A stretch of 64,000 nucleotides of DNA from positions 905,501-969,500 of the forward strand of contig NZ_CP015506.1 in the NCBI RefSeq assembly GCF_000294775.2, read 5' to 3'. Positions 41,785 through 50,086 of the stretch are shown piece by piece; positions within the stretch are counted from its first letter, which is position 1; every line of letters starts with the position of its first letter. A program made the translations under genes and the position numbers. The notes under the pieces are model-generated. The model made no database searches. It was not told where the DNA came from and saw only the letters and a list, made by a program, of their open reading frames with translations. The DNA is from Cytobacillus oceanisediminis 2691. GTDB lineage: Bacteria > Bacillota > Bacilli > Bacillales > Cytobacillaceae.

Positions 41785-42302
41785 ATAAGCATGAAATAGT
41801 GAGCTGGCTGAAATCCCTTCTGATTGCCTTTGGAATCGCTATGGTGATCAGGGTCTTCCTTTTTTCACCTTACTATGTGGAAGGAGCCTCCATGGATCCG
41901 ACCCTTCATGACGAGGAAAAAATATTCGTAAATAAATTTGAAGAACTGGACAGAGGCGATATTGTCATCATCAAGGACGAAGAAAAAAACTATGTTAAAA
42001 GATTAATAGGATTCCCCGGCGATGAATTGGAGATGAAAGATGACCATCTGTATATAAATGGCAAGCAGTGGGATGAAGACTATCTCTCAGAAAATCGCAA
42101 AGCAGCAGAAGGAATTGTCAACAAACTGACCGGTGACTTCGGCCCCCTAACTGTTCCGGAAGATCACTATTTTGTGATGGGCGACAACCGCCTTGTCAGC
42201 CTGGACAGCCGTAATGGACTCGGATACATCGAGAAGGAGCGGATTATCGGCGTCAGCGAATTTGTCTGGTATCCTTTTTCAAACGTAAGAAAAGTAGATT
42301 AG
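41781..42302 (+). CDS. lepB: Type I signal peptidase
   Basis: A 173-residue membrane-anchored protease with one N-terminal helix (about 8-28). The catalytic Ser lies in GASMDPTL, the general-base Lys in YVKRLIGFPGDELEM, and the GDNRLVSLDSRNG box is conserved, so it is a prokaryotic (P-type) SPase I like SipS/T. Length is typical. The start is TTG 41781 (TTGA overlap with the DinB stop). It cuts signal peptides at the outer membrane face. A terminator follows. Confidence 0.9.
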   Translation: MNKHEIVSWLKSLLIAFGIAMVIRVFLFSPYYVEGASMDPTLHDEEKIFVNKFEELDRGDIVIIKDEEKNYVKRLIGFPGDELEMKDDHLYINGKQWDEDYLSENRKAAEGIVNKLTGDFGPLTVPEDHYFVMGDNRLVSLDSRNGLGYIEKERIIGVSEFVWYPFSNVRKVD

Positions 42303-42307
42303 CTTCA

Positions 42308-42331
42308 GGAGCGGCAGGCACCGCTCCTTTT
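42308..42331 (+). terminator. Terminator of the DinB-signal peptidase unit
   Basis: GGAGCGG - 6 nt - CCGCTCC followed by T4, six bases past the TAG. Confidence 0.8.
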
Positions 42332-42350
42332 ACATAATAGGGGGGATCTT

Positions 42351-42584
42351 GTGGAATTGTTTCTTCAGGTAGCTGCCTATTTTATCTTTGCTGCCGGGTC
42401 TTTTTATTTCTTTTTCGGCGGAGTAAGAAAACCGGCTGGAAAATACGCGCTAAGGCACAAGAGCTTTATCTTTTTGATCAGCTTCTTAATACTGAGCGGA
42501 TATTTCTGTTCGGCAGATGATGAGGGTGAAGCCTGTATGCTGGAGCCACTATTCTATTTGCAGATTTCGACATTCTATTTATGA
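42351..42584 (+). CDS. Possible small membrane protein
   Basis: A 77-residue frame starting at GTG 42351 behind GGGGGGAT. Two hydrophobic helices (about 5-25 and 38-52) are separated by a basic loop, then comes an acidic, low-complexity tail. No family is recognised. The tail reads unlike the rest, so a frameshifted remnant is possible. It is supported only by its ribosome site and membrane character. Confidence 0.4.
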   Translation: MELFLQVAAYFIFAAGSFYFFFGGVRKPAGKYALRHKSFIFLISFLILSGYFCSADDEGEACMLEPLFYLQISTFYL

Positions 42585-42672
42585 AAGCTGCCCTTCTATT
42601 TGCATCCTCCAAAAGGAAATTGCCTATTTTAATTAAATACCGAAACAAGTGAAAAGAAAGGACGTGTTATAG

Positions 42673-43269
42673 ATGACAAAAATCGGATTGATCAGGCACG
42701 GAATTACAGCCTGGAATAAGGAGGGACGGGCACAGGGAAGCTCGGATATTCCTCTCCATGAAGAAGGATTGGCTGAGGCGGAACGCCTGGCAGAACGGCT
42801 TGGCCGAGAAAGCTGGGATGTGATTTATTCAAGCAATCTCCTGAGGGCAAAGCAGACTGCGGAAGCCATCCAGAAGAAAACCGGTTCCATTCCCCTTCAC
42901 CTCGATCCCCGAATAAGGGAAGTCGGCGGCGGGATGATTGAAGGCACAACCGAAGCAGAGCGTCTTGAAAAATGGGGCAAAGACTGGCGGGAAATGGACC
43001 TCGGTTTTGAGCCGAAAGAAAGCATCATTCATAGAGGACTTGAGTTCCTCCAGGAAATCACAGATAAGCACCCGGGCGAAAACGTGCTGATCGTAAGCCA
43101 CGGTTCCTTCATCCGCCATCTGTTAAGGGAACTTGTGCCGCACACGGATCTGTCCTCCCCGCTGAAAAACACATCCATCACAAAGCTTTTGATCAAAGAT
43201 AGCCAGTGGATCTGTGAGCTGTATAACTGCACGAAGCATCTTGAGGTGAAGCAGATAGAATCATGTTAA
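42673..43269 (+). CDS. Histidine phosphatase family protein (PhoE/GpmB-like)
   Basis: A 198-residue enzyme with the phosphate-binding LIRHGITAWNKEGRAQGSSD at the N-terminus (His-10 region is the phosphoacceptor), the acid/base Glu in REVGGGMIEGTTEAE and the second His in VLIVSHGSFIRHLL. Members are cofactor-independent phosphoglycerate-mutase-like phosphatases with broad substrates. ATG 42673 follows AAAGGACG. A terminator follows. Confidence 0.88.
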   Translation: MTKIGLIRHGITAWNKEGRAQGSSDIPLHEEGLAEAERLAERLGRESWDVIYSSNLLRAKQTAEAIQKKTGSIPLHLDPRIREVGGGMIEGTTEAERLEKWGKDWREMDLGFEPKESIIHRGLEFLQEITDKHPGENVLIVSHGSFIRHLLRELVPHTDLSSPLKNTSITKLLIKDSQWICELYNCTKHLEVKQIESC

Positions 43270-43279
43270 GCCAGTAAAA

Positions 43280-43309
43280 AAACAGCAGGCTGCCGCTGCT
43301 GTTTTTTTA
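43280..43309. terminator. Terminator between converging genes
   Basis: ACAGCAG - 7 nt - CTGCTGT with A7 upstream and T7 downstream; works on both strands. Confidence 0.85.
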
Positions 43310-44566
43310 TCCATTATGTATCTTCGACTTAAAGTTCGGAAATGTAAACCTGAAAACAGTGCCTTTACCCACTTCGCTTTTGACGCGAACACTGCCATCC
43401 ATGGCCCTTACAATACTGAACACGACCATCATACCGAGACCGGTCCCTTTGGAGCCTTTTGTAGAATAGTAGGGTTCACCTAAACGCTGAAGCTGATCGG
43501 ACGTCATGCCGACACCGGTGTCTTTTATTTCGATGGTGATCTGGCTGCTGCTATAGTGTGTTTCTATGTATAATTGCCCGCCGCGCGGCATGGCCTCGAT
43601 TGAATTTTTAATTACATTCAGAAAGCATTGGTGGAATTTTTGCCGATCACCTTTAATCGATCCGAGGAGGGCAAAATGGGCATTAATCTCTACGGAATTC
43701 TGATTGGCGGTCGGTTTTAATATATTCATGACTTGCATTAGTTCTTTTTTTACATTAATTTCTTCGATCTTATCTAAGGAAGGCTTGGAAAAGGTTAAAT
43801 AATTTTGAATGACCTGTTCCGCCGATTCGAGTTCTGCTTTCACGATGCCCAAATACTCAACCCTTTTTCGCGGCGGCAGCCGCTGTTCCTGTAATAGCTG
43901 TACAAATCCAATTGCAGCCGTCAGGGGGTTGCGGATTTCATGTGAGATGGCTGCTCCCATTTGCTCCACAGCTTCAAGCTTTTCTGCCCTTACGAGATTT
44001 TCACGGATATCCAGATTTCTTTTGGCAAACTCGAATACATATGAAATCATGAAGACACCCAATGGCGGAATCACCAGGTAGGCAAACCAGGCATCAAACC
44101 GGTTCTGTGGCGGCACCGATAGTTCCATAACGACAACGGTCAGCACACTTAAAATCAGGGTTATGATAATCGAAAGGCGAATCCTTTTTCGCGGCACCTG
44201 CTTCCAAAACCAAGGATAGAGTCTCCAAAGAATAATCCCGAGGGGCAAATATAAAAGAATATTAGAATAAAACCCAGGTTCTACTCCATAAAAACTTCTC
44301 ATCAAAATCACAGACCCGGCCAATGCGGGGCCGATTCCCGCATATAAACCGCCGATGATGACAGGTATCAATCGTAAATCAAAAAAGTAATGCGGGCTTG
44401 GCTGATAGGAAAACTGAAAGCATATCCAGATCATGAACAAAAGCCATATAAAAGAGCAGCCTTTGGAAAACCGGAATTTAGAGCTTTTTTCCGCCCATAC
44501 CAGCACAATAAACAAGATGACGATCAAGAGCGATAGATTAAAGAAAAAATGCTTTGTGATTTCCAC
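43307..44566 (-). CDS. Orphan sensor histidine kinase, KinB-like (5TM-type)
   Basis: A 419-residue kinase with about six N-terminal helices (5TM-5TMR_LYT-like, LIPVIIGGLYAGIGPALAG), a HisKA domain with phosphoacceptor AAISHEIRNPLTAAIGF near 212, and a HATPase with IKDTGVGMTSDQLQRLGEPYY and GTGLGMMVVFSIV. The arrangement is that of B. subtilis KinB, which feeds the Spo0F-Spo0A phosphorelay. No response regulator lies next to it, which fits an orphan sporulation kinase. GTG 44566 follows AGGTGA. A second protein of the same type is at 59369-60622. Confidence 0.82.
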   Translation of the reverse strand: MEITKHFFFNLSLLIVILFIVLVWAEKSSKFRFSKGCSFIWLLFMIWICFQFSYQPSPHYFFDLRLIPVIIGGLYAGIGPALAGSVILMRSFYGVEPGFYSNILLYLPLGIILWRLYPWFWKQVPRKRIRLSIIITLILSVLTVVVMELSVPPQNRFDAWFAYLVIPPLGVFMISYVFEFAKRNLDIRENLVRAEKLEAVEQMGAAISHEIRNPLTAAIGFVQLLQEQRLPPRKRVEYLGIVKAELESAEQVIQNYLTFSKPSLDKIEEINVKKELMQVMNILKPTANQNSVEINAHFALLGSIKGDRQKFHQCFLNVIKNSIEAMPRGGQLYIETHYSSSQITIEIKDTGVGMTSDQLQRLGEPYYSTKGSKGTGLGMMVVFSIVRAMDGSVRVKSEVGKGTVFRFTFPNFKSKIHNG

Positions 44567-44623
44567 CGTTTCACCTGCCTCTTTGTGAGGTTATAAGAAA
44601 ATTCTATATTGTTTTACTATTTA

Positions 44624-44661
44624 TGACAATACTCATTTGCTTTTTTTATATAATATTGTCA
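44624..44661. promoter_or_regulatory. Inverted TGACAATA repeat in the divergent intergenic region
   Basis: TGACAATA (44624) and TATTGTCA (44654) flank a 22-nt AT-rich spacer between the KinB-like and ArsR-type genes; a third AATTGTC follows near 44672. Could be a regulator site for either gene. Confidence 0.35.
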
Positions 44662-44827
44662 GAAAATACAAAATTGTCGAGGGTGAAGATTAATATTTCA
44701 ATGCGAGTGAAATATGGTTTGCCGAAACCTCTTTGTTATTTATTTTAAAAAGATGTATCATTCTAAATTTTTAGAACATATAATAAAATTAAAATAAATA
44801 AATAGATTAGAAAGGGTGAAATCCTCT

Positions 44828-45301
44828 TTGGATTTAATCAAAAAAACGATGGAGATTAATCTGGAACAGCAGAAGCTGATATCCAGCCCGCTAAGGATAA
44901 AAATTATTTACCTCCTCGCTAAAAAAGCCATGACAGCCAAACAGGTTGCTGAAGAGCTAGGGAAGTCTGCAGGAAGCATTCATTACCATATTCAGCAGCT
45001 TTATAAAGGCGAAATACTGGAGATTGAGGAAACGAAAGAAAACAGGGGAATTATCGAGAAGTATTACCGTTCAAAAGCGACGCAATTCAACTTGAAAGAA
45101 GAGAAAGGGCAGGAAAAAGGATCCAGCAGATCAATGGGAATAAGCATCTCCCTCACAGATGATGAATTAAAGGATTTTCAGGACGATTTGTATGATCTGA
45201 TGGTTAAATACATGGAAAAAAGCGTAAAGGGGGCTATAAAGCGCAATTCATATGAAATCTCCTGCAGCTTCAAATTGCTTAATTCCGAGGAGGAAGATTA
45301 G
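44828..45301 (+). CDS. ArsR-type winged-helix regulator
   Basis: A 157-residue protein with an N-terminal winged helix (about 15-80; SPLRIKIIYLLAKKAMTAKQ and AEELGKSAGSIHYHIQQLYK) and a C-terminal helical effector region with an acidic tail. I place the start at TTG 44828, 9 bp after AAAGGG; GTG 44816 overlaps the ribosome site. The MFS gene begins at the base after its TAG, so it likely represses its own operon. No CxC metal-thiolate motif is seen in the recognition helix, hence not a classic metal sensor. Confidence 0.8.
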   Translation: MDLIKKTMEINLEQQKLISSPLRIKIIYLLAKKAMTAKQVAEELGKSAGSIHYHIQQLYKGEILEIEETKENRGIIEKYYRSKATQFNLKEEKGQEKGSSRSMGISISLTDDELKDFQDDLYDLMVKYMEKSVKGAIKRNSYEISCSFKLLNSEEED

Positions 45302-46579
45302 ATGGAAACCCAGATTAAAAAAAATATAACACTTTTTCTGACAGGGAAAATGACAGCAGTGCTCGGTTCCTCCATTTACGGTTTTGCCATTGGCTTATAT
45401 ATCCTTGCAGAAACTGGATCCAGTCTGAACTTTGCCATAACCCTCATTCTTAGTGCACTGCCAAGAATTCTGCTTTCCCCTGTTGCGGGCGCCCTCAGTG
45501 ACAGGTGGGACCGCAAAAAAATCATCATTATTTCCGATTTTGCCTGTGCAGTCTGGCTGCTTGCCATTTTGCTGCTGTATCTTTTTGTCACACAGGAAAT
45601 CTGGCTCCTCTACACAGCCACAGCTGTTCTAAGCATTTTGAATACCTTTTATTCAGCGGCAGTCACTTCAGCGATTTACAACATGGTCGGTCCTGATACT
45701 CTGCAAAAAGCGATGTCACTCAATCAGGCCGCAGCTTCATCATCCGCCATCTTGGGACCTGTTCTTGGGGGCGTCTTCTTTGGCATCTTTCATTTATCAT
45801 TCTTCATGCTTATCAACATCATCGCCTTCACAGTCTCCGGCATCACCAGTTTACTAATTCAATACAATCTATTTGCAGAGAAAAAAGAAAGACTAGAAGA
45901 AAAGAGTATGATCTACGATCTGAAAATGGGCGTTTCATATGTGAAAAATCAGCCGTTCATTAAAAATCTCATTATCATTAGCATCTGGCTGAATTTTTGG
46001 TTCGCGGTTTTTCCCGTTGCGATGCCTTATCTGGTTCTGACTGTGCGGGAAATGAGTTCCCTTCAGCTGGGTATTATTGAAGGGGCCTTTTCCGTCGGGA
46101 TGCTGATTATGTCGGTCGTTCTATCTGCCCGTCCCGAGGTAAAGAGAAAAGAAGTAACCATCTTTGGGGGCGTAATGGCCATGTCCCTCATCATTGCACT
46201 GCTTGGCATCCCGAATTTTCCTGGCTTAATGGGCATTTCAAACAGCATCATGTTTCCTTTTTTAATTGGTATGGTCCTGCTGTTATCATCAGTTATCATG
46301 GTAATCAATATTCCGGTGATGGTTTTACTGCAAAAAGGCACGCCTGATGCCTATCGGGGCAGGGTTATGTCACTCCTTGAAACAGGAGCAAGTGCCATGA
46401 CACCACTCGGCTTTATCTTTTTTGGCTTCCTGCTTGAAAAAATGCCTGTCTGGATCCTGATGGCTGCATGCGGAGGCTGTATTCTGGTGCTCATCCTGTA
46501 TCATCTGCAAAAAAGAACCTTTATCCAGCTGCTGAGAGATGCAGATCAGCCTAAAACAGAGATTAGCCCACAAGCCTGA
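45302..46579 (+). CDS. MFS efflux transporter (DHA3-like)
   Basis: A 425-residue 12-helix MFS protein with the motif-A-like GALSDRWDRKKIII after TM2 and SSAILGPVLGGVFFG in TM5. Its form recalls EntS/macrolide-efflux type exporters. It starts directly behind the regulator gene with GAGGAAG, so it is co-transcribed and probably induced by its own substrate. A terminator follows. Confidence 0.82.
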   Translation: METQIKKNITLFLTGKMTAVLGSSIYGFAIGLYILAETGSSLNFAITLILSALPRILLSPVAGALSDRWDRKKIIIISDFACAVWLLAILLLYLFVTQEIWLLYTATAVLSILNTFYSAAVTSAIYNMVGPDTLQKAMSLNQAAASSSAILGPVLGGVFFGIFHLSFFMLINIIAFTVSGITSLLIQYNLFAEKKERLEEKSMIYDLKMGVSYVKNQPFIKNLIIISIWLNFWFAVFPVAMPYLVLTVREMSSLQLGIIEGAFSVGMLIMSVVLSARPEVKRKEVTIFGGVMAMSLIIALLGIPNFPGLMGISNSIMFPFLIGMVLLLSSVIMVINIPVMVLLQKGTPDAYRGRVMSLLETGASAMTPLGFIFFGFLLEKMPVWILMAACGGCILVLILYHLQKRTFIQLLRDADQPKTEISPQA

Positions 46580-46580
46580 G

Positions 46581-46614
46581 AGAAAGCAGTTTTCCGCTGC
46601 TTTCTTTTATTTTG
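46581..46614 (+). terminator. Terminator of the ArsR-MFS operon
   Basis: AGAAAGCAG - 7 nt - CTGCTTTCT then TTTATTTT. Confidence 0.88.
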
Positions 46615-46616
46615 CC

Positions 46617-46641
46617 GTTTATCGCCTAAGTTCTGGGGTAT
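46617..46641 (+). promoter_or_regulatory. Candidate sigma-B promoter of the catalase gene
   Basis: GTTTAT (46617) and GGGTAT (46636) with a 13-bp spacer fit the sigma-B consensus GTTTAA-N12-15-GGGTAT with one mismatch. B. subtilis katE is a sigma-B gene, which agrees. Confidence 0.65.
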
Positions 46642-46676
46642 TTCAACATATAGATACATAGTTTGAATCGTAGCCC

Positions 46677-46692
46677 AGAAGCAATTGCTTCT
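46677..46692. promoter_or_regulatory. 16-bp palindrome in the catalase leader
   Basis: AGAAGCAATTGCTTCT is a perfect palindrome ending about 9 bp before the AAGGAGG ribosome site. It may be an operator or a leader hairpin affecting translation. Confidence 0.45.
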
Positions 46693-46714
46693 TATATATA
46701 AGGAGGAAAATCAT

Positions 46715-48802
46715 TTGAAACAAGATCCGGAAAACAAAGGTGTAAATGAGCACAGCAAGGACAGGCAGCTTGAAGAGTTTCGCATGGATAATACAGGAAA
46801 GAAGCTTACGACGAACCAGGGAGTCAAGGTTTCGGAGGATGAGCATTCGTTAAAAGCTGGTTCCCGCGGCCCGACCTTGATGGAGGACTTTCACTTCAGG
46901 GAAAAAATGACGCATTTTGACCATGAGCGCATCCCGGAACGGGTTGTCCATGCCCGCGGTTTTGGCGCACATGGCTACTTCCAGGTGTATGAACCCATGG
47001 CAGAATATACCCGGGCAAAGTTTTTGCAGGATCCATCTGTGAAAACCCCGGTCTTTGTTCGCTTCTCCACAGTTGCAGGCTCCCGCGGCTCGGCAGACTC
47101 TGTACGTGATGCCCGCGGCTTTGCAACGAAGTTTTATACCGAAGAAGGCAACTACGACTTAGTCGGCAATAATATTCCGGTGTTTTTCATTCAGGATGCC
47201 ATCAAATTCCCTGATCTGGTTCATTCATTCAAGCCGGAGCCGCATAACGAAATGCCGCAGGCTTCAACGGCCCATGATACGTTCTGGGATTTTGCCGCCA
47301 ACAATACTGAAACAGCCCATATGATCATGTGGACAATGTCAGACCGTGCCATCCCGCGCAGCTTCCGCATGATGGAGGGCTTTGGCGTTCACACGTTCCG
47401 ATTTGTGAACGAGCAGGGCAAGGCACGTTTTGTGAAATTTCACTGGAAGCCTGTTCTGGGCACACATTCCCTGGTTTTTGATGAAGCCCAAAAACTTGCC
47501 GGAAAGGATCCGGATTTCCACCGACGTGATCTTTGGGAAGCCATCGAAATGGGGAATTACCCTGAATTTGAGCTTGGAGTTCAGATGATTGAGGAGGAAG
47601 ATGAATTCTCCTTTGACTTTGATATTCTGGATGCAACAAAGCTATGGCCGGAGGAAATGGTCCCGGTTAAGATCATCGGGAAAATGACCCTGAACCGTAA
47701 CCAGGATAATGTATTTGCTGAAACAGAGCAGGCCGCGTTCCACCCGGGACATGTCGTACCTGGCATTGATTTTTCAAATGACCCGCTGCTGCAGGGACGT
47801 TTATTTTCCTATACCGACACCCAGCTGATCCGCCTTGGCGGTCCGAACTTCCATGAGATCCCGATCAATCGTCCGGTCTGCCCGTTCCACAATAATCAGT
47901 ATGACGGCTACCATCGCATGACGATTAATAAAGGGCCGGTTGCCTATCATAAAAACTCGATGCAGAATAATGATCCAAGCCCTGCCACAGCAGAAGAGGG
48001 CGGCTATGTTCATTACCAGGAAAAAGTCGAAGGACGCAAGGTGCGCGAGCGCAGCGACAGCTTCAAAGACCATTACAGCCAGGCGAAAATGTTCTGGAAC
48101 AGCATGTCTGAAGTGGAAAAGCAGCATATGATCGAGGCGTTCCGCTTTGAAGTGGGCAAGGTGATGAACAAGGATGTGAAGCAGCAGGTTGTAGACATGT
48201 TCAGCAATGTGGATAGCTTCCTTGCCGAGCAAATTGCCCTCGGAGTTGGCGTAAAAGTGCCGGATGCTGCGAATGAATCCAAAGTGACGCTCTCTTCTCC
48301 TGCTCTTAGCCAAATGAACACAGCTAAATCACCTAAGACCCGGAAAGTCGCCATTCTCGCTGATAATGGATTCAACTATTCTGAAGTCAAAAGCGTGATG
48401 GAAGCTTTGAAAGGTGCTGGAATCATGCCGGAGATTGTCAGCAAAAACCTGGGCATGATCAAAGGAGACGGCGGAGAATTGGAAGCAGTGAAAACATTCC
48501 TGACCTCTCACTCAGTAATGTATGACGGCATCTATGTGGCAGGAGGAAAAGAAAGTGCTGAAGCCCTGAAGAAGGTGCCGCAGGCCAAGGAATTCGTCAG
48601 CGAAGCCTACAAGCATTTTAAAACCATTGCGTTTGGCGGCGAAGGAGCCGAACTGCTGCCTCCAGAAGCAATGAACACGCTGGGGCAATCACAAACCCTA
48701 TCGGAAATGGGAATCGTCGAAATCAAAGCCGGCGATGCATCCGCAAGCGAAAATTTAATTAATAACATTGCCATGCACCGGCACTGGGGACGTGCCATAT
48801 AA
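46715..48802 (+). CDS. katE: Large-subunit catalase, KatE/HPII-type
   Basis: A 695-residue clade-2 catalase. The distal-side [18 protein letters not shown] carries the essential His, [20 protein letters not shown] and [12 protein letters not shown] follow (Asn ligand), and the proximal Tyr region is [15 protein letters not shown]-terminal class-I-amidotransferase-like domain (about 545-695, [20 protein letters not shown]) is complete. It disproportionates H2O2 in the cytoplasm. The start is TTG 46715, 9 bp behind AAGGAGG; the longer frame begins upstream of the ribosome site. Sigma-B-type promoter control indicates general-stress expression. Confidence 0.93.
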   Translation: MKQDPENKGVNEHSKDRQLEEFRMDNTGKKLTTNQGVKVSEDEHSLKAGSRGPTLMEDFHFREKMTHFDHERIPERVVHARGFGAHGYFQVYEPMAEYTRAKFLQDPSVKTPVFVRFSTVAGSRGSADSVRDARGFATKFYTEEGNYDLVGNNIPVFFIQDAIKFPDLVHSFKPEPHNEMPQASTAHDTFWDFAANNTETAHMIMWTMSDRAIPRSFRMMEGFGVHTFRFVNEQGKARFVKFHWKPVLGTHSLVFDEAQKLAGKDPDFHRRDLWEAIEMGNYPEFELGVQMIEEEDEFSFDFDILDATKLWPEEMVPVKIIGKMTLNRNQDNVFAETEQAAFHPGHVVPGIDFSNDPLLQGRLFSYTDTQLIRLGGPNFHEIPINRPVCPFHNNQYDGYHRMTINKGPVAYHKNSMQNNDPSPATAEEGGYVHYQEKVEGRKVRERSDSFKDHYSQAKMFWNSMSEVEKQHMIEAFRFEVGKVMNKDVKQQVVDMFSNVDSFLAEQIALGVGVKVPDAANESKVTLSSPALSQMNTAKSPKTRKVAILADNGFNYSEVKSVMEALKGAGIMPEIVSKNLGMIKGDGGELEAVKTFLTSHSVMYDGIYVAGGKESAEALKKVPQAKEFVSEAYKHFKTIAFGGEGAELLPPEAMNTLGQSQTLSEMGIVEIKAGDASASENLINNIAMHRHWGRAI

Positions 48803-48813
48803 GGTGCCATCGA

Positions 48814-48848
48814 AGCCAGCTGCCCGTTATGGGGAGGCTGGCTTTTTT
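48814..48848 (+). terminator. Catalase terminator
   Basis: AGCCAGC - 16 nt - GCTGGCT followed by T6. Confidence 0.82.
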
Positions 48849-48920
48849 CTGATTTCTTGATAGATAAAGGACTGACCGATATAGTTGGAAACTGAGCCAT
48901 AAATATGATGAAGTGATTTT

Positions 48921-49011
48921 GGCCGGTAAATTCCCCACTTTGGCCGGTATTTTCCTAAACTTGGCCGGTGAAACGGCAAAATAGGCCGGTAAATCCCCCA
49001 TTTTGGCCGCT
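48921..49011. repeat. Intergenic array of TTGGCCGGTA motif with exact 21-bp period
   Basis: GGCCGGT begins at 48921, 48942, 48963 and 48984, and a variant GGCCGCT at 49005: five copies exactly 21 bp apart, with the spacers AT-rich and variable. It fills the centre of the 381-bp gap between the catalase and the AraC gene. The rest of the gap holds the terminator (left) and a TATAAT-like -10 at 49161 ahead of the AraC gene (right). Confidence 0.9.
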
Positions 49012-49183
49012 ATTTTCATAATTCTGCTCCGGTCTGCCAGCAGCCGCATAAAATTTTCCCAACATGCAGGTATTCCCCTTCTAAAATAAGAATTCTTTAA
49101 TACAAACCTGCCAAAACAAAGCAAAAAATGACAGGAAGACAAAAAGAGAAAAAGGTAGGATATAATCAAGGGAGTGATCAGTA

Positions 49184-50047
49184 ATGTCATGGATCGTATC
49201 GCTGCAGAAGGCGATTGATTATATAGAGGAGCATTTGCTGGATGAGGATCTTTCCATCGGGAAAGCCGCGGGTGAAGCCAACTCCTCCGTATTTCATTTT
49301 CAGCGTACATTCGCCATTTTGACGGATATGCCGGTGGGCGAATATATACGGGGAAGAAGACTGACCCTCGCAGCACAGGAACTGGTCCGAACAGACCGCA
49401 AAGTGATTGATCTTGCCTATAAATACGGCTATGACACTCCCGAGGCTTTTACTAAGGCTTTCCGCAGGCAGCATGGCATGACCCCGACTGAAGCAAGAAA
49501 TTTCTCCGGAAAGCTGAAATCATATAACCGCCTGGTAATTCAGGTGAGTCTGAAAGGGGCAGAACCAATGCAATATGCAATTGTCAAAAAAGAAGCTTTC
49601 CAAGTAGCAGGAATCAAAAAGGAGTTCTCATTGTGCAATGAAGAGAATCTGGCCGGCATCCCGAAAATGTGGGATGAAGTGAATAGCAACGGGACTGCTG
49701 ACAAGCTATTTATGCTGAATAATGGCGAAATTAAAGGAGTTCTCGGTGTGTGTGTCGATAACCGCAGCAAGAAGCCTGACAGCATGGATTATTGGATCGG
49801 GGCAAGCTTTAAAGGCGAAAAGCCTGACAGCTTCGAGTGCCTGGAAGTTCCGGCCTCCAAATGGGCGGTATTTGAAGTACATGGCGCCATGCCGCATGCC
49901 ATGCAAAACACCTGGAAAAAAATCTTCTCAGAATGGTTTCCATCCAGCGGCTATGAACATGCTGCTGCACCGGAGCTGGAAGTCTATACGGCAGGTGATG
50001 CTTCCAATTCTGATTATTATTCAGAGATCTGGATCCCGGTAAAATAA
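49184..50047 (+). CDS. AraC-family regulator with GyrI-like effector domain
   Basis: A 287-residue protein: N-terminal double HTH (about 8-105; SIGKAAGEANSSVFHFQRTF, then KVIDLAYKYGYDTPEAFTKA) and a C-terminal GyrI/SoxS-Rob-type ligand domain (about 125-287; QYAIVKKEAFQVAGIKKEF ... EIWIPVK). Such regulators respond to amphipathic drugs or metabolites. ATG 49184 follows GGGAGTGATC. It ends at a shared terminator and faces the BCCT gene. Confidence 0.88.
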   Translation: MSWIVSLQKAIDYIEEHLLDEDLSIGKAAGEANSSVFHFQRTFAILTDMPVGEYIRGRRLTLAAQELVRTDRKVIDLAYKYGYDTPEAFTKAFRRQHGMTPTEARNFSGKLKSYNRLVIQVSLKGAEPMQYAIVKKEAFQVAGIKKEFSLCNEENLAGIPKMWDEVNSNGTADKLFMLNNGEIKGVLGVCVDNRSKKPDSMDYWIGASFKGEKPDSFECLEVPASKWAVFEVHGAMPHAMQNTWKKIFSEWFPSSGYEHAAAPELEVYTAGDASNSDYYSEIWIPVK

Positions 50048-50052
50048 ACAGG

Positions 50053-50083
50053 AAAACCTGCAGACGCCATATCTGCAGGTTTT
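50053..50083. terminator. Bidirectional terminator
   Basis: AAAACCTGCAG - 9 nt - CTGCAGGTTTT between converging genes. Confidence 0.9.
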
Positions 50084-50086
50084 GTT

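Noticed and set aside
44570-44820. tRNA or other structured RNA in the AT-rich gap
   Set aside because: No cloverleaf, T-box or riboswitch-like conserved core could be found; only short inverted elements are present.
46896-48313. Several long minus-strand frames inside the catalase gene
   Set aside because: They are antisense shadows of a conserved coding sequence, without start sites or domain similarity.
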